Assembly: GCA_024167805.1 (NCBI GenBank)
Contig: CP099988.1
Location: forward strand, 124,001-188,000
Direction of reading: 5' to 3'
Origin: Methanobacterium sp. ERen5
Lineage (GTDB): Archaea; Methanobacteriota; Methanobacteria; Methanobacteriales; Methanobacteriaceae
DNA length: 64,000 bases
Under the pieces are notes generated by a model. That model worked only from the letters and a program-made list of their open reading frames with translations. It made no database searches and was not told where the DNA came from. A program made the position numbers and the translations under genes. Positions 9,084 to 17,480 of the stretch are shown here, in pieces; the stretch's first letter is position 1; every line of letters starts with the position of its first letter.

Positions 9084-9434
9084 TTACCCCTTTATTAAAA
9101 CACCAATGACTCCACCTATTGCACCAAGGATTCCATCTACTATAATGCCTAAAATTAATGCCAAAATTCCTCCTGCTACTGCTAATGCTCCGAGTATAGG
9201 GCTTAATCCTAAAATTGCAAGTATACCTACTATTATGGCTGCAACAATACCAACTAGAGCTCCATGTATGGCTCCATTCATGTAGTCTCCGCCAACACTG
9301 TAACCAACGTAAATAGTTGCTATCAAGAATCCAATTATATCTCCCCAAGAACCTAGGAATAATCCCAGAATAATACTCAATATTATTGCTATTACTAAAC
9401 CAACTATTACAGGCATCCATTTTACTTCTACCAT
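9084..9434 (-). CDS. DUF5518-family membrane protein
   Basis: A 116-residue protein with four hydrophobic segments and the family-typical loop IYVGYSVGGDYMNGAIHGAL between them. It opens MVEVKWMPVIVGLVIAIILS, the usual short amphipathic start of DUF5518 proteins. GAGGTGAAACTATG on the minus strand gives a strong ribosome site. It is the most typical of the three members in this window; the other two (7636 and 8045) lie on the opposite strand. No function is established. Confidence 0.8.
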   Translation of the reverse strand: MVEVKWMPVIVGLVIAIILSIILGLFLGSWGDIIGFLIATIYVGYSVGGDYMNGAIHGALVGIVAAIIVGILAILGLSPILGALAVAGGILALILGIIVDGILGAIGGVIGVLIKG

Positions 9435-9976
9435 AGTTTCACCTCAAACGACTATTATTTACTTCAATTAGAGTATAATACCAACTTTATGGAATCTACT
9501 TAAATATTATAAATAACAGGAAAATTTTCTATTTAAACATTTATTTTCTTGGCATCGAGATTTTATAATATTATTAATCTATTTAAATGTGAAGATTGTG
9601 GAACCAAACAGAATATTTGAAGCATCAAATAAATAAAAGAAATACAAATAGGGACTTTATAGAAACTTGACATAAAAAAAATATCTGCAACATAAGTTAA
9701 ATTATATATTCTCCAAACGTTGGTCTATTTTAAACTCAGGAAAATTTTATTACTAATATTGAACATGTTGCATGTTTAGTCTATACCCTCCCATCATATT
9801 ATGCCCCTAAATTAATAAAAAAACATTTTTATTCACCAATATTTCAAAATTCAAATTATTTACCTATTATTAGATTAAATAAAGTGCATATCCATGATGG
9901 AATAGCTCTTAAGAACAAAATAACATAGAAAAAATTTGATACAATAAGATAAAGAAATATGATATGAGTATTATAA
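9435..9976. other. Intergenic region with a remnant of the zinc-protein gene
   Basis: AT-rich. Holds the promoter side of the minus-strand DUF5518 gene and a 50-bp remnant of the zinc-protein gene (9587-9640). Nothing else recognisable. Confidence 0.4.
9587..9640 (+). pseudogene. Remnant of the 3' end of the cysteine-rich zinc protein gene
   Basis: TGTGAAGATTGTGG, then CCAAACAG, then AAGCATCAAATAAA match, in order and spacing, the last part of the gene at 6118-6582 (TGTGAAGAATGCGG, CCAAACAG, AAGCATTAAATAAA). Only this tail survives. Together with the RHH remnant at 7321-7476 it suggests that the two-gene module was once present in more than one copy. Confidence 0.55.
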
Positions 9977-10429
9977 TTGGGGGAATTTATTAGGGGATTT
10001 ATCAAAAAATATCTGTATGATCCTGATCTACCAAAAAGAAAATATGATAATATCACAGGAAACGATATAGAAACTACTATAAAAGAATCTATCATAACAA
10101 ATGATACTTCTTGGGGTAACTACGAGATTAACCAACAAAAAGAAGTCAAAATATATGCCTATAAAAAGGTATTAGATTTAGGTTTAAAAGCTATTCCATA
10201 CTTATATAAATTTTAGAAGACTCTGATCCTAAGGTTAGATATAGGGCAATAGAAATATTAGAAGAAATTAATGCAAATGAATACATCAAAGATCTGACTT
10301 CTATAATCCTATTATCAAATTAAAAGACGATCCAGATAGTAAAATAAGAAGTGCTGCTTTGTTAACATATGCATTGCGAATCAACTTAATGATGATAAAT
10401 TAACACTATCAAAGAATTGTATATACTAA
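9977..10429 (+). pseudogene. HEAT-repeat-like protein gene, broken in several places
   Basis: The frame reads a lysine-rich start (IRGFIKKYLYDPDLPKRK) and then helical repeat sequence typical of HEAT proteins: VLDLGLKAIPYLYKFLEDSD, KVRYRAIEILEEINANEY, and KLKDDPDSKIRSAALLTYA. To read through, one base must be added at the T run 10211-10214, one near 10308 and one near 10377. The start is unclear: ATG 9964 would be in frame if the G run at 9979-9983 had four bases. The insertion sequence begins 15 bp after the end. Several closely spaced breaks make true decay as likely as sequence error. Confidence 0.5.
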
Positions 10430-10443
10430 ATTTAACAAAATTC

Positions 10444-11612
10444 GGCTTTGTAGAAACCCTCATTTTTTTTATTTTTAAGTCTAGGTTTTTTGATTTTTTT
10501 GGTAATAAAAATAATTTGTTAAGTTTATGATTCTGTTTTCCTGTTTTCACCTGAAATTACAGTTGCATATTTTTAAATGCGGTTCCTAAAGTATTTATAA
10601 TGAGAAAGGGGAATAATATTATTATGATTGACCAAATCTATTATTCCCCGGTTTATTGTGGGGTTTCAAAGCAGTTAAATCTTTCGGATTTTGGATGTAA
10701 AAATTCTAATTGTAAATTTCTAAAAAGATTTTTAAACAAGAATAATGAATTAAAAGAAAATAAACTGGTGAAATTCATTGAAAGGACATATTATTATGTT
10801 AAAATAGCAATAAAAAAGTATTCTAATACGTTTTCTAACCATTTATATTCACAACATACTTTATTCACAATATTGGCCATGAAAATCTATACAAAATCAA
10901 CATATCGAGATATAATAGATTTTATTGACGTATCCGACAGAATTCGGAAATATTTGAGAATAAAAAAGGTTCCACACTTTACAACAATCCAAAAATTCTT
11001 TAAAAGACTACCCTCTAAACAAATTAGAGAAATTAACCAATTAATATTATCATTAAATGATATTAATCCCGATATAATAGCATTGGACGGCTCTGGTTTT
11101 ACTAATGATTATGCAGACAAATATTATGCAAAAATACGTCAAAAAGAAAGAAAAAGCTATATAAAAAACCATTTAACAATAGACGTAAAAACACGTCTTA
11201 TTTTATATTATCAAACTTCACGTGGACCAAAATACGACACACAATTTGCAAAAGCCGCATTACGACAAATAAAAAGGTATAAACCAGATTACATAGTAGC
11301 AGACATAGCTTATGACACCGAACCAATAAGAAAATGCATAAATGAAGAACTTAACGCATTTGACCAAATACCTCTCAAAAACAGAGCAAAAAAAGGACAA
11401 TACAGACTAAAAAGTCCAACAATATTCCGAAAGAAAATATACTCAAAAAGAAATAACGTAGAAAGCATATTTTCAACAATAAAAAGAAAATTCAACGGCA
11501 CAAACCACAGCAGAAGCACACAACTATCAAACAAAGAAACCAAACTCAAAAACACAATATATAACATCTACAGAACAACACAAATCACCTAAAAAAGGGT
11601 TTCTACAAAGCC
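10444..11612 (+). mobile_element. Complete insertion sequence, IS5-like, about 1.17 kb
   Basis: A single transposase gene is flanked by perfect 17-bp terminal inverted repeats: GGCTTTGTAGAAACCCT at 10444-10460 and its reverse complement at 11596-11612. The bases just outside (ATTC on the left, TAAT on the right) do not form an obvious target duplication. The element lies just past a broken HEAT-like gene. Confidence 0.88.
10600..11592 (+). CDS. DDE transposase (IS5-like)
   Basis: A 330-residue transposase, apparently intact. The DDE residues can be placed: ALDGSGF (first Asp), VADIAYD (second Asp) and RNNVESIFSTIKRKF (Glu, in the usual Y/N-x2-E-x6-K context). An N-terminal helical region (YSQHTLFTILAMKIYTKSTY) precedes the catalytic core. 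It ends a few bases before the right inverted repeat. The start at 10600 is not certain; ATG 10624 (MIDQIYYSPVY) is an alternative with GGGG upstream. The family call rests on the DDE spacing and general look. Confidence 0.85.
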   Translation: MRKGNNIIMIDQIYYSPVYCGVSKQLNLSDFGCKNSNCKFLKRFLNKNNELKENKLVKFIERTYYYVKIAIKKYSNTFSNHLYSQHTLFTILAMKIYTKSTYRDIIDFIDVSDRIRKYLRIKKVPHFTTIQKFFKRLPSKQIREINQLILSLNDINPDIIALDGSGFTNDYADKYYAKIRQKERKSYIKNHLTIDVKTRLILYYQTSRGPKYDTQFAKAALRQIKRYKPDYIVADIAYDTEPIRKCINEELNAFDQIPLKNRAKKGQYRLKSPTIFRKKIYSKRNNVESIFSTIKRKFNGTNHSRSTQLSNKETKLKNTIYNIYRTTQIT

Positions 11613-12020
11613 TAATAATCAAAACAAATAATCTCGTTTGTTGCTGCAATGTTACTTCATCGAAAGCTCCCTGTCACCAAATATAACCATAATAATAATT
11701 TTTGTATTACAGTTAAGAATAGTTTCACGCCTCAAACTGCTTGATTAACCATAAAAATGCTGTGGGTACCGTGAAAACCAGAGGAAGTAACAATTTCAAA
11801 CGGAACCTAAAGTAGAAGTGGTAATACCCGTAAGTGTACCCAAAAATATTAAGTGTGAAAAATCATTAATTTCTGGATGATAGGAACCTAATCAGTTCCA
11901 AATAATACTTTTTTATAAAATTATTTAATGCTTCAAATTCATATTATAATAATACGGGTTCCTGAAAATTTAGACTCTTTTAATTATCTTGTCTAGCCAA
12001 AGACTGAGGGAGGGATAATT
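11613..12020. other. Intergenic region: repeat copy 2 and promoter of the copper ATPase
   Basis: Holds the second copy of the 76-bp dispersed repeat (11627-11703). Nearer the ATPase gene is an inverted repeat GGAACctaatcaGTTCC at 11883-11899 and an A/T-rich element (ATTATAATAATA) at about 11943 that could be the TATA box. The inverted repeat is a candidate site for a metal-responsive repressor; no regulator gene is adjacent. Confidence 0.45.
11627..11703. repeat. Dispersed repeat, copy 2
   Basis: Imperfect match to 5916-5991, with common ATCTC(G/A)TTTG, GCTGCAA and AGCTCC blocks. It starts 15 bp outside the right end of the insertion sequence. This copy has lost the short minus-strand frame seen in copy 1. 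Confidence 0.5.
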
Positions 12021-14078
12021 ATGGATCATGATGATTCTATGGATATGGGGCATGTTGATCATGAAACTATGGGTAAATGTGTAGTTTGTGGAGGTGATCT
12101 TGATGAGAAACACAGACACGAAGGCAGTCATGCACATTCTAACATGATCGATGATTTAAAAAAGAGATTTTGGATATCTTTGATATTTACTGTGCCCATC
12201 CTTGCTTTATCTCCAACAATTCAGGAATTAGTTGGCTTGAATAATTCATTTACATTTACAGGTGATCTGTTTCTTCTTTTTATATTAGCTTCATTTGTTT
12301 ATTTTTATGGCGGTTATCCTTTTTTTAAAGGATTTTATAGTGAAATTATATCTAGAAAACCTGGAATGGATATGTTGATATCTGTTGCTATTACCAGTGC
12401 TTATATCTACAGTAGTGCAGTGGTTTTTGGACTCAGCGGAGAAGTATTTTTCTGGGAGCTTGCAACTCTTATTGATATAATGTTAATTGGACACTGGTTG
12501 GAGATGAAGTCTGTTATGGGTGCGTCCCAGGCGCTTGAAGAACTTGTTAAACTCATGCCTAAAAAAGCCCATAAAATCATGTTTGATAAAAGTAATATTG
12601 ACGTTCCATTGGCTGAACTCCAGGTGCATGACCATGTACTTGTTAAGCCTGGAGAAAAAGTACCTGTGGATGGTATTATCATTGAGGGTAACACATCAAT
12701 TGATGAATCCATGCTCACTGGTGAATCTGTTCCTGTGTTTAAAAAAGTCGATTCTGAAGTAATTGGTGGATCTATAAATGGAGATGGGTCTGTTGTTGTT
12801 GAAATTAAAAAGATTGGTAGTGATTCATTTCTTTCTAAAGTTATATCATTGGTTGAGGAAGCTCAATCAACTAAATCCAAAACTCAAAATCTTGCAGACC
12901 GCTTTGCAACCTGGCTTACTATAATTGCATTATTTGGTGGTTTCATAACACTTTTAATTTGGTTAACTATTTCTAATTTCGGTTTTGAATTTGCCCTTGA
13001 GAGGGCAGTGACTGTGATGGTTATTGCCTGTCCCCATGCATTAGGACTTGCTGTACCATTAGTAGTAGCTGTTTCAACTTCGTTATCGGCTCGAAATGGG
13101 CTTTTAATTAGAAATCGTGCATCTTTTGAGAAATCTAGAAATTTAGATGCCATTATATTTGACAAAACTGGGACTTTAACAGAAGGCAAATTCGGTGTTA
13201 CAGATACCGTGTCTTTAAACAGTGAATATGATGTTGAAGACATTTTAAAATATGCAGCATCTTTAGAGTCATATTCAGAACATCCCATTGCTAAAGGAGT
13301 TGTTGAATCTGCAACGGATACATATGATGTTGAAAATTTTAAGTCATTACCTGGAAGGGGTGTTCTAGGTAAAATTAACCATCATGATGTTATGGTAGTT
13401 AGTCAAGCCTATTTAAAAGAGATCAAAAGCGATGTTACTGACAAATCCATTGATAGACTTTTGTCTCAAGGTAAAACCATGGTCTTTTTAACTGTAGATG
13501 ATGTAGTTGTAGGTGCAATTGCCCTAGCAGATATCATCCGAGAGGAATCAAAAAAAGCTGTGGCTAATTTTAAATCCATGGGAATCCGTTGTATTATGAT
13601 AACTGGAGATAGAATGGAAGTTGCTGATTGGGTTGCTAAAGAGGTGGGGCTTGATCAGTACTACGCTGAAATTTTACCGGAAGATAAAGCAATCAAGATT
13701 CAAGAAATTCAATCTGAAGGGTTGGTTGTTGCAATGACCGGAGATGGGATTAATGATGCACCAGCACTGGCACAAGCAGATCTAGGTATTGCAATTGGAG
13801 CAGGTACAGATGTTGCTATAGAAGCAGGAGATGTTGTTTTAGTTAGAAGCAATCCCCTTGATGCTGTTTACATAGTTAAGCTTGCAAAATCCACATATAG
13901 AAAAATGTTTGAGAACCTGGTTTGGGGTGCTGGATACAACATTTTTGCCATACCCCTAGCAGCAGGAGTACTCTACAGCGTAGGAATTTTATTAACACCT
14001 GCAGCAGGAGTTATATTGATGTCAGTGAGTACCATAATAGTAGCTATTAATTCAAGAACACTGAAAATTCAAAAATGA
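12021..14078 (+). CDS. copB: Copper-translocating P1B-type ATPase, CopB class
   Basis: A 685-residue P-type ATPase. The N-terminus is rich in His, Asp and Met (MDHDDSMDMGHVDHETMG), followed by a CVVC pair, and can bind metal. The membrane metal site is CPH (residues 337-339, in IACPHALG), which marks the CopB/P1B-3 class associated with Cu(II) or Cu(I) export, not the CPC of CopA. TGES is the actuator loop, DKTGT (D381) is the phosphorylated aspartate, SEHPIAKG the P1B His-Pro motif, and TGDGINDAPALAQADLGIA the hinge. Length is normal. Expected role: ATP-driven copper export from the cytosol. GGGAGGG precedes ATG 12021, and an inverted repeat lies 120 bp upstream. Confidence 0.92.
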   Translation: MDHDDSMDMGHVDHETMGKCVVCGGDLDEKHRHEGSHAHSNMIDDLKKRFWISLIFTVPILALSPTIQELVGLNNSFTFTGDLFLLFILASFVYFYGGYPFFKGFYSEIISRKPGMDMLISVAITSAYIYSSAVVFGLSGEVFFWELATLIDIMLIGHWLEMKSVMGASQALEELVKLMPKKAHKIMFDKSNIDVPLAELQVHDHVLVKPGEKVPVDGIIIEGNTSIDESMLTGESVPVFKKVDSEVIGGSINGDGSVVVEIKKIGSDSFLSKVISLVEEAQSTKSKTQNLADRFATWLTIIALFGGFITLLIWLTISNFGFEFALERAVTVMVIACPHALGLAVPLVVAVSTSLSARNGLLIRNRASFEKSRNLDAIIFDKTGTLTEGKFGVTDTVSLNSEYDVEDILKYAASLESYSEHPIAKGVVESATDTYDVENFKSLPGRGVLGKINHHDVMVVSQAYLKEIKSDVTDKSIDRLLSQGKTMVFLTVDDVVVGAIALADIIREESKKAVANFKSMGIRCIMITGDRMEVADWVAKEVGLDQYYAEILPEDKAIKIQEIQSEGLVVAMTGDGINDAPALAQADLGIAIGAGTDVAIEAGDVVLVRSNPLDAVYIVKLAKSTYRKMFENLVWGAGYNIFAIPLAAGVLYSVGILLTPAAGVILMSVSTIIVAINSRTLKIQK

Positions 14079-14141
14079 TTAGTTAGACTTGAATAAATGA
14101 ACTAGTTACAAATTTAAAAAAATATGTATTTTGAATAGTTT

Positions 14142-14351
14142 TTAGTCCTTGGCTATCATGACTTCTGTGGATTTAATTATGGCTTTTACAGTGTCACCCA
14201 CTTTAATATCAAGATCTTTTACAGATTCCTTTGTAATAATGGCCGTAATTACATCTGGATTTTCAATTTTAATTTTGACATTTGCCATCACAGCCCCTTC
14301 ATCCACACCTTCAATGGTTCCTTCCACAACATTTCTTGCACTGATTTTCAT
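14142..14351 (-). CDS. mop: Molbindin (single Mop domain), molybdate/tungstate-binding protein
   Basis: A 69-residue protein made of one Mop/TOBE-like domain: MKISARNVVEGTIEGVDEGA, then strands with ITAIITKESVKDLDIKVGD and AIIKSTEVMIAKD. Such molbindins form hexamers that store molybdate or tungstate in the cytosol. It is divergent from the permease and ATPase genes that start at 14709, which supports an oxyanion role. The shared intergenic region contains two palindromic elements. GAAGTGAT precedes the ATG on the minus strand. Formylmethanofuran dehydrogenase of methanogens needs Mo or W, which gives the locus a clear purpose. Confidence 0.88.
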   Translation of the reverse strand: MKISARNVVEGTIEGVDEGAVMANVKIKIENPDVITAIITKESVKDLDIKVGDTVKAIIKSTEVMIAKD

Positions 14352-14531
14352 ATTATCACTTCAATATTATGTATTAATATTGAACTCAGACACATAAAAA
14401 ATTTACTCATACTGTATTAAATATTTAAAGTGATTTAAATTTGAAAAAAACCTCTAAAAAACAGAACATCGAATTATTTAAATATACATATCAGCATAGT
14501 AACATAAACCATTTATATGAATTTTAGAGAT

Positions 14532-14545
14532 ACTGTTATAACAGT
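14532..14545. promoter_or_regulatory. Perfect 14-bp palindrome, candidate operator
   Basis: ACTGTTATAACAGT is a perfect palindrome between two divergent oxyanion genes, 164 bp before the permease start. Its location suits a molybdate- or tungstate-responsive regulator. The regulator itself is not identified in the window. Confidence 0.4.
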
Positions 14546-14608
14546 TACATGACAATAAAATTGTTTAAATTTACCATACTTAACTAATTTATCATCCAAA
14601 AAATGGTA

Positions 14609-14638
14609 ATGCATTGATGTTTCATCACCGAAATGCAT
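14609..14638. promoter_or_regulatory. Nested inverted repeat before the molybdate/tungstate permease gene
   Basis: Two ATGCAT hexamers, at 14609-14614 and 14633-14638, flank an inner inverted repeat TGATGtttCATCA at 14615-14627. It lies 70-100 bp before the permease start and may be part of the promoter control. Confidence 0.35.
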
Positions 14639-14708
14639 GAACAATGAATAATAATAAATCCTTATAACAATGTTTGATATTAAGCTTTTAATTTAGGCGA
14701 GTGTTTAT

Positions 14709-15500
14709 ATGAAAAAATACGATCATACAACCATATTCTTCGCAATCATGGGATCGTTTCTGGTTCTGTTTATATTAATACCCATATTAAATTTGATGGT
14801 TTCCTCAAATTTAGATGCCATAAGTACTAATTTACATGACCCTCAAGTTATTTCATCCTTATTTGTGAGTGTGTACTCTGCATTGATTGCAACTATAATA
14901 GCCCTAATATTTGGAGTTCCTTTGGCATATATCCTTGCAAGACATGATTTCTTTGGTAAGGGATTGGTTGAATCAATTATTGATATTCCAATTGTTATTC
15001 CACATACAGTTACGGGTATAGCACTTCTTTTGATTTTTACTTCCACAGGAATAATAGGTGCACCATTAAGTAAGCTTGGAATAATATTTACCAATGCGAT
15101 TCCGGGAATCATTTTAGCCATGCTCTTTGTTAGTGCGTCATTTGTTGTGAATTCTGCAAGGGAAGGATTTGAAAGTGTGGATCCTAGAATGGAAAAGGTT
15201 GCACACACATTGGGATCAGGGACACTTAAAACATTTTTCATAATATCCCTTCCATTAGCACTCAGAAGTATAGTTGTAGGGGCAATACTCTGTTGGGCAA
15301 GGGCCATAAGTGAATTTGGTGCCATTATTATACTGGCATTTTATCCGCTTGCAGCATCAACATTGATTTATGAAAGATTTGTGCAATTTGGACTTTCTGA
15401 CTCCACTCCAGTTGCAATCATTCTAATATCAATCTGTTTAGCCCTTTTCATCATGGTTAGAATTATAATAAAAGGATGGAGATCCTATGATAAAGATTGA
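14709..15500 (+). CDS. Molybdate/tungstate ABC transporter permease (ModB/WtpB-like)
   Basis: A 263-residue permease with about six membrane helices. The cytoplasmic EAA-loop region reads [20 protein letters not shown], followed by [20 protein letters not shown] and [18 protein letters not shown], the pattern of oxyanion (molybdate, tungstate, sulfate) permeases. It overlaps the ATPase gene by 14 bp, so the two are translationally coupled. A solute-binding protein gene would normally sit upstream, but the upstream neighbour is the molbindin gene and no binding protein is seen. The binding protein may be encoded elsewhere. Confidence 0.85.
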   Translation: MKKYDHTTIFFAIMGSFLVLFILIPILNLMVSSNLDAISTNLHDPQVISSLFVSVYSALIATIIALIFGVPLAYILARHDFFGKGLVESIIDIPIVIPHTVTGIALLLIFTSTGIIGAPLSKLGIIFTNAIPGIILAMLFVSASFVVNSAREGFESVDPRMEKVAHTLGSGTLKTFFIISLPLALRSIVVGAILCWARAISEFGAIIILAFYPLAASTLIYERFVQFGLSDSTPVAIILISICLALFIMVRIIIKGWRSYDKD

Positions 15501-16532
15501 ACATCTTTCCAGAGATTGGAAAGAATTTAAAATTGACGATGTAACCCTTGAAATAAACGAAAATGAATACTTCGTATTTTTAGGACCCAGCGGTTCCGGT
15601 AAAACTATGCTGCTAGAATTGATAGCAGGAATGTGGGCTCCTGATTCAGGGAAGATATACATAAATAACCAGAATGTTACAAATTTACCCCCTGAAAAGA
15701 GGGGTGTTGGGTTTGTGTACCAGAACTACATGTTGTTTCCCCATAAGACTGTGTTTGAAAATATAGCATTTGGATTGAAAATCAGAAAAGTTGATAAAAA
15801 GGAAATTGAACAGCAAGTAGGGGAGATGATGGATCTCTTCGGAATTTCCCACTTGGCACACAGACTACCTAGAACCTTAAGTGGGGAGAACAACAGAGAA
15901 CTGCACTTGCAAGAGCTCTTATCATCCGGCCCAAAGTGCTTTTAATGGACGAACCTTTAAGTGCACTTGACAGAATCACAAGAGATGAATTGATAAGAGA
16001 ATTTAAAAAAATACACGAAGAGTTTGAAATAACCATCATCCAAGTCACCCATAACTTTGATGAAGCACTTCAGTTAGCTGAGAGAATAGCCATAATTAAA
16101 AAGGGTACTGTTTCACAAGTAGGTACAACTGATGAAGTATTCAGACATCCCAAGGATGAATTTGTGGCAGACTTCGTTGGAACTGAAAATATCATAAGGG
16201 GAATTGCAACAGATGGTGAAGAAAATTTAACAACAGTTGACACTGGAAATATAATAGTTGAGTCTACAGAACACAAAACAGGGAATGTACATTTTACTAT
16301 AAGACCCGAAGCCATCACTTTATCAACAACCAGAATAACAACAAGTGCAAGGAATGAATTTAAAGGAAAATTAACTGAGATCTACGATCTTGGAACCATC
16401 ATAAAACTGACTGTGGATGTTGGAGAACAATTTGTATTGGTACTGACCCGCCAATCATTCGATGATCTAGAACTTAATATTGGAAAAGAAGTGTTCATAT
16501 CATTTAAAGCTACAGCAGTGAACTTGTTTTAA
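15487..16532 (+). CDS. Molybdate/tungstate ABC transporter ATPase (ModC/WtpC-like), frame broken at the signature
   Basis: ABC ATPase of about 348 residues when read through. Walker A is GPSGSGKTM, the Q-loop region is [20 protein letters not shown], Walker B is [12 protein letters not shown], and the H-loop lies in [12 protein letters not shown]. The frame breaks inside the LSGGE signature at the G run 15883-15886: four G are present, five give [15 protein letters not shown]. The C-terminal part (from about residue 255) is a TOBE domain with [11 protein letters not shown] that can sense the oxyanion. The gene overlaps the permease by 14 bp and ATG 15487 follows GGATGGAGATC. The break is at a homopolymer, so probably a consensus error. 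Confidence 0.85.
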
Positions 16533-16639
16533 ATTTCTTTTTATTTTATTTTGGGTTCAAATATTTAATCCATAATTGAACGATTTTTTTATTCAATTGA
16601 GCTGTTTTAACTTTTTTCTAAACCTTTAAATATAATTGG

Positions 16640-16655
16640 TTCGTATATATACAAA
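16640..16655. promoter_or_regulatory. MsvR-box-like inverted repeat before the rubredoxin gene
   Basis: TTCGTAtataTACAAA matches the TTCGTA-N4-TACGAA box that I recall for the methanogen redox regulator MsvR, with one mismatch in the right arm. It lies 22 bp before the start of the rubredoxin gene and just after a likely TATA element (TTTAAATATA, about 16625-16634). That position would let a repressor block transcription initiation. Regulation is inferred. Confidence 0.5.
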
Positions 16656-16676
16656 CAAAAGGGGGATGTGATCAAT

Positions 16677-17281
16677 ATGAAATACAAATGTGATATTTGC
16701 GGTTATATCTATGATCCAGAAACAGGGGACGAAGAAAATGATATGGCTTCAGGCATTGACTTTTATGACCTTCCATCAGACTGGGTTTGTCCAAGGTGTG
16801 GAATTGATAGAGAACAATTCATTCCAGTTGATAAACTGACAGGTTCAGAAGGAGAAGGTCCAATGGCACTCATGATACTGGCTTTGACCAACGGTCTCTG
16901 GAATATTTCTGGAAGGGGTTCGTACTCTGTGACCAGAGAGATAGGACGTGTATTTGTAAATGAACTCAAAAAGGAAGGAGTAGATTTCAAAAATAGTAAG
17001 GATTCACTTGAATCTGTAAAAGATTATTTCCTGAGAAATAAATTTGCAGGGGAATTTTATATAACATCAGTGAAGAGGGTGCAGAGCTCGAAATAAAAAA
17101 CTGCCGATTCTTTGGAATTTGCAAACAGCTTGAAAAACAAGGTGTTCTCATAACCACATGTCCATACACCAATACCGCTGCAATGGCACTTGAAGAATCC
17201 ACAGGTTACAGGTACAGAATCAAAAAAGAACAAAACGGATATGGACATCACATTGAATTGAAACGGGTTTCAAAGAGATGA
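16677..17281 (+). CDS. Rubredoxin-domain protein with C-terminal V4R-like domain, frame broken
   Basis: Read through, about 201 residues. The N-terminal 50 residues are rubredoxin: KCDICGYIYDPETGD and DWVCPRCGIDREQF hold the four cysteine ligands of a mononuclear iron. The rest resembles a V4R-type ligand-binding domain, with NGLWNISGRGSYSVTREIGR and, after the break, KNCRFFGICKQLEKQG and CPYTNTAAMALEESTGY. The frame breaks at the G run 17049-17052; five G instead of four give FAGGILYNISEEGAELEI. The ATG at 16677 is preferred over the upstream GTG because the GGATGTGATC site precedes it. Likely a redox or small-molecule sensor or electron carrier; the MsvR-like box fits oxidative-stress control. 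Confidence 0.8.
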
Positions 17282-17435
17282 TAATAAATTTCTAGTTTAA
17301 GACTGCCTTCATATCTTTTTTTACATCATAAAAACAATATTTAGTGTTGATTTATTAGGGGTTTATTTCTAAAATCCATTTGATCATGCAAATTTTCTTA
17401 CAAGACAAAAATTATTCAAAATAGGGAATTTTTAT

Positions 17436-17455
17436 TAAATAGTACGTACTATTTA
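17436..17455. promoter_or_regulatory. Perfect 20-bp palindrome, candidate operator
   Basis: TAAATAGTACGTACTATTTA is a perfect palindrome that ends 25 bp before the ATG of the AI-2E-type permease gene, over or next to the expected TATA/start region. A dimeric repressor could bind here. Confidence 0.55.
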
Positions 17456-17480
17456 GAATTTAAAGATTGGAGTATGCAAG

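Larger units (their letters stand above)
14352..14708. other. Divergent promoter region between mop and the molybdate/tungstate ABC genes
   Basis: No gene. It separates the minus-strand mop gene from the plus-strand permease gene, and contains a perfect 14-bp palindrome and a nested inverted repeat, described separately. No solute-binding protein gene is found here or nearby. Confidence 0.5.

Noticed and set aside
15880..15895. Programmed frameshift in the transporter ATPase
   Set aside because: No slippery heptamer or downstream stem is seen, and similar one-base losses occur in many unrelated genes in the window.
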